The position numbers and the translations under genes are program-made. Below the pieces are notes generated by a model that saw only the letters and a program-made list of their open reading frames with translations, did no database searches and was not told the DNA's origin. Positions 1 to 7,070 of a DNA stretch of 64,000 nt are shown here, one piece after another (position 1 is the first letter of the stretch; every line of letters begins with the position of its first letter). Origin of the DNA: JBBQNY01 sp038255255 (GTDB taxonomy: Bacteria; Pseudomonadota; Gammaproteobacteria; Xanthomonadales; Ahniellaceae); assembly GCA_038255255.1 (NCBI GenBank), contig JBBSLL010000009.1, positions 26,185-90,184 on the forward strand, given 5' to 3'.

Positions 1-1465
1 GACGGGGTGCCTGCGTGCGCTCGCCGCCGCCGGCATCCGCACGCGCTGGACCGCGCGCCGAACCACCGGAAGAGGCACCCGCGCTGCGCGAACGCGACGC
101 AGGTCCGGAACCCGAACCGGTCCGTGAACCCGAGCCAGAACGCGAGGCGCCTGCCGCGCCGCGCGCCGCCTGCTTTTCGCGGATATGCCGCGGCAGCACG
201 TCATCCGGATCGTCCGACGCCGACATCTTCTCTGACGAATCGAGCGGAGTGCGCTCGACGTGCACCAGCATGGACGGGTCGACGGTGCCGACCGGCAGTT
301 TCTGTCCCACGAACTCCTCGATCGCCGGCAGCGAGAACGCATAACGCTCGCAGGCGAAACTGATCGCGTCGCCCTCGGCGCCGAGGCGCGCAGTGCGGCC
401 GATGCGATGCACGTAATCCTCCGCATCCTGCGGCAGGTCGAAGTTGAAGACGTGCGATACCGAATCGATGTGCAGGCCGCGCGCGGCCACGTCGGTCGCC
501 ACGAGTACCTGCACCTCGCCCTTCTGGAACTTGGCGAGCAGGCGTTCGCGCTTCTTCTGCGGCACGTCGCCCGACAGCAGCGCCACCCGGAAATGCTTGC
601 GCTCGAGCGCGTTGGCGATCTTCTCCGCCCAGATCTTGGTGTTGACGAAGACCATCGTCCGCGCGACGTCCATGTGGTTGAGCAGCCCGATCAACAGCGC
701 GATCTTCTCGTCGTTGGCCGGGAAGTACACGATCTGGCGCACGCGGTCTGCAGTCACGAACTCGGTTTCGACCGTGACTTTCTCAGGCTCGTTCATGTGC
801 TCGTAGGCAAGCTCGAGCACGCGGTGCGAGAGCGTCGCCGAGAACAGCAGCGTCTGGCGCTCGGTGCGGATCGGCATGCGTCGCAGCAGGAAGCGGATGT
901 CCTTGATGAAGCCGAGATCGAACATGCGGTCCGCTTCGTCGAGCACGCACACCTCGCAGGCATGCAGCGACACGACCTTGTGCTGCTTGACGTAGTCGAT
1001 GAGCCGCCCGGGTGTCGCGATGATCACGTCGACGCCCTGCTGCAGCAGCTCGCGCTGCTTCTCGTAGTCGACGCCGCCGTACACCAGCGCGAAGCGGATG
1101 CCGGTGTTGGCGCCGAACTTGAGCGCGTCCTTGTGGATCTGGATCGCCAGCTCGCGCGTCGGCGCGAGGATCAGCGCGCGTGGATCCTCGGGCTTGCGTT
1201 CGGCCAGAGCCGGCTGCGTCAGCAGGCGGTTCATGAGTGCGACGAGGAACGCGAGCGTCTTGCCGGTGCCGGTCTGCGCCTGGCCGGCAACGTCGCGGCC
1301 GGCCAGCGCCAGGGGCAGGGTGAGCTCCTGGATCGGCGTCGCGAACTCGAAGCCCGCCTCGGCGAGGCCGGTCGCGAGCAGCGGATGCAGGTCGAGCGTG
1401 TCGAACCTGAGTTCAGTGAGGGGCTTGGATTCGGTGGGATTGACGGGAATGGCGGCGAGAGTCAT
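1..1465 (-). CDS. rhlB: ATP-dependent RNA helicase RhlB (3' end outside window)
   Basis: DEAD-box RNA helicase that unwinds structured RNA and in Enterobacteria works with the degradosome. The reverse-strand frame starts at an ATG at 1465 and stays open to the window edge, so the C-terminus is missing. Visible motifs: Q-motif region 'FATPIQ', Walker A 'AQTGTGKT', the DEAD box 'VLDEADRMFDLGF' (about 930-960) and SAT in 'LLFSATLSHRVL' (about 840). The last part in the window (about positions 1-200) is an Arg/Ala/Pro/Glu-rich, probably disordered tail, as in the longer xanthomonad RhlB proteins. It is divergent from trxA (229 bp gap), the conserved rhlB/trxA/rho arrangement. Family identity is clear; RhlB rather than another DEAD-box protein rests mainly on the trxA-rho context and the N-terminus. 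Confidence 0.93.
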   Translation of the reverse strand, partial: MTLAAIPVNPTESKPLTELRFDTLDLHPLLATGLAEAGFEFATPIQELTLPLALAGRDVAGQAQTGTGKTLAFLVALMNRLLTQPALAERKPEDPRALILAPTRELAIQIHKDALKFGANTGIRFALVYGGVDYEKQRELLQQGVDVIIATPGRLIDYVKQHKVVSLHACEVCVLDEADRMFDLGFIKDIRFLLRRMPIRTERQTLLFSATLSHRVLELAYEHMNEPEKVTVETEFVTADRVRQIVYFPANDEKIALLIGLLNHMDVARTMVFVNTKIWAEKIANALERKHFRVALLSGDVPQKKRERLLAKFQKGEVQVLVATDVAARGLHIDSVSHVFNFDLPQDAEDYVHRIGRTARLGAEGDAISFACERYAFSLPAIEEFVGQKLPVGTVDPSMLVHVERTPLDSSEKMSASDDPDDVLPRHIREKQAARGAAGASRSGSGSRTGSGSGPASRSRSAGASSGGSARGPARADAGGGERTQAPR

Positions 1466-1694
1466 GCGGGTCCGGATATGTGCGCGCCGGCCCAGCGCAA
1501 ATGCTTACAGGGCGGGCTTTGGGTGAACGCGCGTGAACGCGCGGCTTGAATCGGTCCGGGGGGGTCACCACAATCGACGGATCGCCGAGAGTTCATTCTG
1601 AACCTGCGGACGATGTTCGCGAACAGTCGCGCTGGCCCGGAGCCAAGGCGTGCGATTGTAGCGCAGCCCGCCCGCCCACTACCCAGGAGCACCC

Positions 1695-2021
1695 ATGAGC
1701 GACCTTATCTGCCACGTCGGCGACAACGATTTCGATGCCGAGGTCCTCAATTCAGCCGAACCGGTGCTGGTGGATTTCTGGGCGGAGTGGTGCGGACCCT
1801 GCAAGATGATCGCGCCGATGCTGGACGAGGTCGCGGCTCAGTACGCCGGCCGCCTCAAGGTCGCAAAGGTCAACATCGACCAGCACCAGAAGACCCCGCG
1901 CAACTACAACGTGCGCGGCATCCCGACGCTCATGATCTTCAAGAACGGCAAGGTCGAGGCGACCCAGATCGGGGCCATGAACCGCACGCAGCTCACGCAG
2001 CTCATCGACCGCACGATCTAG
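1695..2021 (+). CDS. trxA: Thioredoxin 1
   Basis: Small cytoplasmic disulfide reductase of 108 residues, the usual length of thioredoxin. The redox-active motif WCGPC follows 'VDFWAEW' near residues 30-36, and the cis-Pro loop 'RGIPTLMIFKNGK' is present. The ATG at 1695 has a good ribosome binding site (AGGAG at about 1685). It lies divergent from rhlB and upstream of rho, the same order as in E. coli and Xanthomonas. A twin-hairpin palindrome follows the stop codon. Confidence 0.97.
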   Translation: MSDLICHVGDNDFDAEVLNSAEPVLVDFWAEWCGPCKMIAPMLDEVAAQYAGRLKVAKVNIDQHQKTPRNYNVRGIPTLMIFKNGKVEATQIGAMNRTQLTQLIDRTI

Positions 2022-2051
2022 ACGCGCCGCCCCGCCTGGCGCCTACAGGGT

Positions 2052-2120
2052 GTAGGTCGCGTCTTGGACGCGACATCGAAGCTCCACGGAACGAAGCGTC
2101 GGGTCCGAGACCCGACCTAC
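2052..2120. repeat. Twin-hairpin palindromic repeat (gtaggtcg...cgacctac type) between trxA and rho
   Basis: Two perfect 8-bp stems with 3-nt loops: GTCGCGTC-TTG-GACGCGAC (2056-2074) and GTCGGGTC-CGA-GACCCGAC (2099-2117). The outer arms GTAGGTCG (2052-2059) and CGACCTAC (2113-2120) are also complementary. This resembles a REP doublet. It may also stabilise the trxA 3' end. A related element follows trmL (56647-56722). Confidence 0.75.
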
Positions 2121-2266
2121 AATTAAATGCGCTCCAGGATGAATCGAGATTGCCGTCGGCTTGCCGCGCCTGCGGTAGCGGTGTAAGGTTGAGCTGTCCC
2201 CCGGAGCGCGAAACGCGCCCGCTCGCGGACCTCACGAAACAAACCCTCCCGATTCCCATGCGCTAG

Positions 2267-3946
2267 ATGCGCGAGGCATACGTGCTCGAAAACGACGAAC
2301 CGTCCGGTCAAGACACCGGCGATGCTCCGAACCCGCGGCGCGCCCGCGGCGACCAATCCAGTTCCCAGTCCGACGACAACGGTTCCGCACCGGTCGGCCA
2401 CTCGTCCGGAGACGGCGGCGACAGCTCCGGTGGCGACGGCGGCGGTGGCGACGGCGGCGGTGGTGATGGCGGTGGCGAGGGCGGCGAAGGCCGCGGCCGT
2501 CGCGACCGGCGCAGCCGATTCCGCGATCGCAAGCGCGGTGGTGGCGGTGGTGGTGGTGGCGGACCGAACGCCGAACGCGTCGAGCGTCCCGAGCGCGGCA
2601 ACCGCGCCGAGCCCGATTTCGACGATCCGGATGCCCCCCGCATCGACACACGGCGCGAGCTTCCCCCGCTGCCGCCCAATGCCCCGACCAGCCTGACCGC
2701 GCTCAAGCGCATGAGCGCGACGCAGCTCGTGGCGCTGGCCGACGAGATCGGCATGGGTGAAGTGGTGGCGCGTGCGCGCAAGCAGGACGTCATCTTCAAT
2801 CTGCTCAAGGTGCTCTGCCGCACGCAGGAAGGCATCGACGGCGAGGGCGTGCTCGAGATCCTGCAGGACGGCTTCGGCTTCTTGCGCGCGGCCGAGGAGT
2901 CCTACCTCGCCGGCCCCGACGACATCTACGTGTCGCCGTCGCAGATCCGCCGTTTCAATCTCCGCACCGGCGACTACATCACCGGCAAGATCCGCCAGCC
3001 CAAGGACGGCGAGCGGTACTTCGCGTTGCTCAAGGTCGACGAGATCAACGGCGAACCGCCGGAAGCCTCCAAGAACAAGGTGCTGTTCGAGAACCTGACC
3101 GCGCTGTTCCCGCGCGAGGTGTTCCACCTCGAGCGCGGCAACGGTTCGAGCGAGGACATCACCGGCCGCATCCTCGATCTCATTTCGCCGATCGGCAAGG
3201 GCCAGCGCGGCCTGATCGTGTCGCCGCCGAAAGCCGGCAAGACCATGATGCTGCAGAACATCGCCCAGGCCATCATGCACAACCATCCGGATGCGCACCT
3301 CATCATCCTGCTGATCGATGAGCGCCCGGAAGAAGTCACCGAGATGCAGCGCAGCGTGCGCGGGGAAGTGATTTCCTCGACCTTCGACGAGCCGGCGGTG
3401 CGCCACGTGCAGGTCGCGGAAATGGTGATCGAGCGGGCCAAGCGCCTGGTCGAGCACAAGCGCGACGTCATCATCCTGCTCGACTCGATCACCCGTCTCG
3501 CACGTGCCTACAACACCGTGGTGCCGTCGTCCGGCAAGGTGCTGACCGGCGGCGTCGACGCCAACGCATTGCAGCGTCCGAAGCGGTTCTTCGGCGCCGC
3601 GCGCAAGGCCGAGGAAGGCGGTTCGCTGACCATCATCGCCACCGCGCTGGTCGAGACCGGCTCGAAGATGGACGAGGTGATCTACGAAGAGTTCAAGGGC
3701 ACTGGCAACATGGAAGTGCACATGGACCGCCGCATCGCCGAGAAGCGCGTGTATCCCGCGATCAACATCAATCGCTCCGGCACGCGCCGCGAGGAGCTGC
3801 TGATCGAGGCCGATCGCCTGCAGCGCATCTGGATCCTGCGCAAGCTCCTGCACCCGATGGACGAGCTCTCCGCGATGGAATTCATGCTCGACAAGATGAA
3901 GACCACCAAGTCCAACGACGAGTTCTTCTCCGCAATGAAGCGCTGA
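2267..3946 (+). CDS. rho: Transcription termination factor Rho with Gly/Asp/Arg-rich insertion
   Basis: Hexameric RNA-dependent ATPase that terminates transcription. The product (559 residues) is about 140 residues longer than E. coli Rho because of an N-terminal extension: Gly/Asp repeats (roughly residues 45-75), an Arg-rich patch, then a poly-Gly run of 9. After that the standard protein follows: Rho_N ('SATQLVALADEIGM'), the cold-shock-like RNA-binding fold ('GFGFLRAAEESYLAGPDDIY'), Walker A 'PPKAGKTMML', and the Q/R-loop part 'GGVDANALQRPKRFFGAARK'. The ATG at 2267 has no clear Shine-Dalgarno sequence; an in-frame GTG at 2282 lies 5 nt after GAGG and may be the true start. A palindromic repeat immediately follows the stop. 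Confidence 0.97.
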   Translation: MREAYVLENDEPSGQDTGDAPNPRRARGDQSSSQSDDNGSAPVGHSSGDGGDSSGGDGGGGDGGGGDGGGEGGEGRGRRDRRSRFRDRKRGGGGGGGGGPNAERVERPERGNRAEPDFDDPDAPRIDTRRELPPLPPNAPTSLTALKRMSATQLVALADEIGMGEVVARARKQDVIFNLLKVLCRTQEGIDGEGVLEILQDGFGFLRAAEESYLAGPDDIYVSPSQIRRFNLRTGDYITGKIRQPKDGERYFALLKVDEINGEPPEASKNKVLFENLTALFPREVFHLERGNGSSEDITGRILDLISPIGKGQRGLIVSPPKAGKTMMLQNIAQAIMHNHPDAHLIILLIDERPEEVTEMQRSVRGEVISSTFDEPAVRHVQVAEMVIERAKRLVEHKRDVIILLDSITRLARAYNTVVPSSGKVLTGGVDANALQRPKRFFGAARKAEEGGSLTIIATALVETGSKMDEVIYEEFKGTGNMEVHMDRRIAEKRVYPAININRSGTRREELLIEADRLQRIWILRKLLHPMDELSAMEFMLDKMKTTKSNDEFFSAMKR

Positions 3947-3953
3947 GGTCGCC

Positions 3954-4024
3954 GAGCCGAGCACAGCTCGGCTCTACGGTCGCCCCGATCGCAGGTCTTT
4001 TGTAGAGCGGAGCTGTGCTCCGCT
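3954..4024. repeat. Palindromic repeat family A, copy 1 (GAGCCGAGC-ACA-GCTCGGCTC / AGCGGAGC-TGT-GCTCCGCT)
   Basis: A perfect 9-bp stem with 3-nt loop at 3954-3974, and a second 8-bp stem at 4006-4024. CTCTAC (3972-3977) and GTAGAG (4002-4007) are also complementary. Other copies lie at 36997-37065, 55231-55299 and 62561-62627. It sits directly after the rho stop codon and before the acyl-CoA dehydrogenase operon. Confidence 0.8.
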
Positions 4025-4066
4025 GCTTTGGCTTACGATGCACGCCTCGGGTAATGGGGCGAACGC

Positions 4067-5302
4067 ATGGATTTCGAGCCGTCGCAACGCGCGCAGGATT
4101 ACCTCTCGCGCGTCAACGCGTTCATCGATGCGGAAGTGCTGCCGGTCGAACAGGCCGTGCTGGCCGAATACGCCGCACTCGATCACCAGGGCTGGAGAAG
4201 CTGGCGCGAGAGCGCGCATATCGCTCGGCTGCGTGACGCGGCGCGCGCGCAGGGTCTGTGGAATCTGTTCCTGCCCGACGCCGAACATGGCGCCGGGCTC
4301 ACCACGCTCGACTACGCCCCGCTCGCCGAGGCGATGGGCCGCGTGCCGTTCGCGTCGGAACTCTTCAACTGCAACGCGCCCGACACCGGCAACATGGAGG
4401 TGCTGCATCACTTCGGGTCCCCGGAACAGAAAGCGCGCTGGCTGACGCCGCTGCTCGACGCGTCGATCCGCTCCTCGTTCTGCATGACTGAACCCGGCGT
4501 CGCCTCGAGCGATGCGACCAATATCGAGGCCGACCTCGCCTTCGAGGGCGACGACGTCGTGGTCAACGGACGCAAGTGGTGGATCACCGGCGCCGGGCAT
4601 CCGCGCTGCGCGGTGACGCTGTTGCTCGGTCGATCCGATGCCGGCGCCGAACGGCACCGGCAACACTCGATCGTGCTGATCCCGATGGACACGCCAGGCG
4701 TGCGCATCGAACGCATGCTGTCGGTGTTCGGCGACGTCGATGCGCCGTATGGGCATGGGGAGGTCGTATTCGACAACGTACGCGTCCCGGCGTCCAACGT
4801 GGTGCTGGGGCGCGGTCGAGGTTTCGAGATCGCGCAGGGCCGCCTGGGGCCGGGCCGCATCCACCACTGCATGCGCTGCGTCGGCGCGGCCGAGCGTGCG
4901 CTGGATCTCATGATCGAACGCGGACTTGCACGCAGCGCGTTCGGAAAACCTCTGCTCGATCTCGGTGGCAACCGCGAGCGCATTGCCGACCTGCGCGTGG
5001 CGATTGACCAGGCGCGCCTGCTGACGCTGCACGCCGCCTGGCAGATCGACCGCGTCGGCGCGCGCGGCGCGCAGCGCGCGATTGCCGCGATCAAGCTCGT
5101 GGCGCCGAGTGTCCTGCAGCGCGTAGTCGATGAAGCGATCCAGCTGTTTGGCGCTGCGGGCCTCTCGCATGACCTGCCGCTCGCGGCATTTGCCGCGCAG
5201 GCTCGTGCACTGCGCATTGCCGATGGCCCCGACGCGGTGCATCGACAGACGCTCGCCAAACTCGAGATCGCCGAACACTGGGCCCGTCGCGCTTCGCCAT
5301 GA
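4067..5302 (+). CDS. Acyl-CoA dehydrogenase, ACAD10/ACAD11-like
   Basis: Flavin-dependent acyl-CoA dehydrogenase family protein, 411 residues, with the three-domain ACAD fold. Signatures: 'SFCMTEPGVASSDATNI', 'NGRKWWITGAGHPRC', and 'GRLGPGRIHHCMRC', the last two strongly resembling mammalian ACAD10/ACAD11. Where typical ACADs carry the catalytic Glu (IYEGT), this protein reads 'RIADGPDAVHR', with Asp at the equivalent position by my alignment. It overlaps the next gene by ATGA. ACAD10/11 and bacterial LvaA/LvaC-type systems act with a phosphotransferase on 4-hydroxyacyl-CoAs; here the kinase is the next gene. The substrate is inferred from family and context only. Confidence 0.9.
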   Translation: MDFEPSQRAQDYLSRVNAFIDAEVLPVEQAVLAEYAALDHQGWRSWRESAHIARLRDAARAQGLWNLFLPDAEHGAGLTTLDYAPLAEAMGRVPFASELFNCNAPDTGNMEVLHHFGSPEQKARWLTPLLDASIRSSFCMTEPGVASSDATNIEADLAFEGDDVVVNGRKWWITGAGHPRCAVTLLLGRSDAGAERHRQHSIVLIPMDTPGVRIERMLSVFGDVDAPYGHGEVVFDNVRVPASNVVLGRGRGFEIAQGRLGPGRIHHCMRCVGAAERALDLMIERGLARSAFGKPLLDLGGNRERIADLRVAIDQARLLTLHAAWQIDRVGARGAQRAIAAIKLVAPSVLQRVVDEAIQLFGAAGLSHDLPLAAFAAQARALRIADGPDAVHRQTLAKLEIAEHWARRASP

Positions 5303-6336
5303 ACGTGCGCGCGAGCGAAGCATTCGATGCCAACGTAGTCGATGCCTGGCTCAAGACGCAGATGCCACACCTCGAAGGCACGCCTGCGATCACGCAGTAT
5401 TCCGGCGGCGCGTCCAACTGGACCTACCGCCTGCGCTACGCCAACGACGACGTGGTGCTGCGCCGTGCGCCGGCCGGCACCAAGGCCGCTGGGGCGCACG
5501 ACATGGCGCGGGAGTTCCGCTTCCAGCAGGCGCTCAAGCCCTCGTTCCATCGCGTGCCGCAAATGCTCGCATTGTGCGAAGACGCCGGCCTCATCGGCAG
5601 CCGGTTCTACGTCATGGAGCGCATCGACGGTCACATCCCGCGCAAGGAGATGCCGCGCGACGTGAACCTCGATCGCAACGGCGCGCGCACGCTGTGCACA
5701 AACGCACTCGACGCCCTGGTCGAGCTGCACGCAGTCGACGCGAGCACACCCGCGCTCGCCGCGTTCGACAAGGGCGCGGGCTACGCGAAGCGGCAAGTCG
5801 ACGGCTGGAGCGAACGCTACCGGCGCGCACGCACCTGGAACGTGCCGCGCTTCGAGCGCGTCATGCGCTGGCTGGCGGACGAGTTGCCCGCGGAGTCCGC
5901 GAACTGCGTCATCCACAACGACTACCGTTTCGACAACCTGGTGCTCGACCGCGGTGATCCGACGCGCATCGTCGGCGTGCTCGACTGGGAAATGGCGACT
6001 CTGGGCGATCCACTGATGGATGTCGGCAACTCGCTGGCCTACTGGGTAGAAGCCGGCGACGACTGGTTCATCCGCTCGATGCGCCGGCAGCCCACGCATC
6101 TGCCGGGCATGCTGACCCGACGCGAAGTGATCGACCACTACGCCGAGGCCAGTGGCCGGCGCAGCGCACACTGGGCGTTCTACGAGGTCTATGGCCTGTT
6201 CCGTCTGGCCGCGATCGTGCAGCAGATCTACTACCGTTATCACCATCGGCAGACGCGGAACCCCGCGTTCCGCCACTTCTGGCTGATGGTGCATTACCTC
6301 GAGCGCCGCTGCCTCGCGCGCATGCGAAAGGAATAA
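5299..6336 (+). CDS. Phosphotransferase family protein (APH fold), ACAD11-kinase-like
   Basis: Aminoglycoside-phosphotransferase-fold kinase of 345 residues. The catalytic loop 'VIHNDYRFDNLVLD' carries the HxDxxxxN pattern and the metal-binding segment 'GVLDWEMATLGDPL' follows. In LvaA and ACAD10/11, this kinase domain phosphorylates the 4-hydroxyl of a hydroxyacyl-CoA so that phosphate can be eliminated. The start ATG (5299) overlaps the stop of the acyl-CoA dehydrogenase gene, giving translational coupling, and the next gene starts 3 bp after its stop. In animals, kinase and dehydrogenase are fused; here they are separate. A role in drug resistance is unlikely given the operon. Confidence 0.88.
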   Translation: MNVRASEAFDANVVDAWLKTQMPHLEGTPAITQYSGGASNWTYRLRYANDDVVLRRAPAGTKAAGAHDMAREFRFQQALKPSFHRVPQMLALCEDAGLIGSRFYVMERIDGHIPRKEMPRDVNLDRNGARTLCTNALDALVELHAVDASTPALAAFDKGAGYAKRQVDGWSERYRRARTWNVPRFERVMRWLADELPAESANCVIHNDYRFDNLVLDRGDPTRIVGVLDWEMATLGDPLMDVGNSLAYWVEAGDDWFIRSMRRQPTHLPGMLTRREVIDHYAEASGRRSAHWAFYEVYGLFRLAAIVQQIYYRYHHRQTRNPAFRHFWLMVHYLERRCLARMRKE

Positions 6337-6339
6337 GGA

Positions 6340-7035
6340 ATGGTGCAGCTCTGGCTAGTGCGGCACGCGCAGGCATCCATCGACGCGGAGGACTACGACT
6401 GCCTGTCGGTGCATGGCCGCGAACAGGCGCGACTCCTCGGCCTCAACCTGCGCGCCCGCGGCTTCGCGCCGGCGCTCGCGTGCTCCGGCTCGCTCACGAG
6501 GCAACGCGACACGCTGTCGCTCGCGCTGCGCGAAATGGCCGAGCCTCCCGTGAGCATCGTCGACGCCGACTGGGACGAAATCGACGCAGTGGCGCTGATG
6601 CGCGCGCACGCGCCGGAGCACGAGACGATCGCCGCGCTGCGGCGCGCGCTCGCCGCGGACGCGTCGCCCGAGCGCGCTTTCCTGCGCATGTTCTCGCAGG
6701 CGTTGTCGCGCTGGCAGGACGGCGCTTTCGAGCACGAGTACCACGAGACCTGGGCCGCATTCCGCGCGCGCGTCGCGCGGGCCCTCGCTGCGAAAGTAGC
6801 GCGCATGCACTCGACCGGCGGCGACGCGATCGTATTGACGTCCGCCGGGGTCATCGCGACCGCGTGTGCGATCACCATGGACCTGCCGGATTCGGGCGTA
6901 TTCCCGCTCACGCTCGGCCTCGCCAACGCCGGCATCACGCGCCTCGCGCTCGAGGGCGAGACGCTGCGCATCACCACCCTCAACGACTTCGGCTGGCTCG
7001 AGTCGCACGACCCCGCCGCCGTCACCTACCGCTGA
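6340..7035 (+). CDS. Histidine phosphatase family protein (phosphoglycerate mutase-like)
   Basis: 231 residues. The phosphohistidine motif appears as 'LVRHAQAS' (RHA instead of the usual RHG) near the N-terminus, followed by 'LSVHGREQARLLG', and the second catalytic region 'IVLTSAGVIATACA' has Ser where many members have His. It is third in the ACAD-kinase-phosphatase operon, starting 3 bp after the kinase stop. The family removes phosphate from small molecules or proteins. Its role here is unknown; reversal of the hydroxyacyl phosphorylation or housekeeping of by-products are guesses. Confidence 0.85.
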   Translation: MVQLWLVRHAQASIDAEDYDCLSVHGREQARLLGLNLRARGFAPALACSGSLTRQRDTLSLALREMAEPPVSIVDADWDEIDAVALMRAHAPEHETIAALRRALAADASPERAFLRMFSQALSRWQDGAFEHEYHETWAAFRARVARALAAKVARMHSTGGDAIVLTSAGVIATACAITMDLPDSGVFPLTLGLANAGITRLALEGETLRITTLNDFGWLESHDPAAVTYR

Positions 7036-7070
7036 CGGGGTCGCACACCGACACAGCACTCCCGGCCCAA

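Noticed and set aside
2400..2560. Gly-codon-rich tandem DNA in rho considered as a CRISPR-like or satellite repeat
   Set aside because: Short triplet-type repetition inside a coding frame without uniform spacers; it is a low-complexity protein segment.
2123..3964. Long reverse-strand open frame (about 613 codons) opposite rho
   Set aside because: Shadow of rho caused by high GC; the product is His/Asp/Gly-rich with no family features, while rho on the plus strand is certain.
4408..6294. 628-codon reverse-strand frame opposite the ACAD-kinase operon
   Set aside because: Antisense shadow without recognisable domains; plus-strand genes carry clear catalytic motifs and ATGA overlaps.
5299..6336. 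Aminoglycoside resistance determinant (APH fold)
   Set aside because: Operon with an ACAD10/11-like dehydrogenase and sequence features indicate a metabolic kinase rather than a drug-modifying enzyme.
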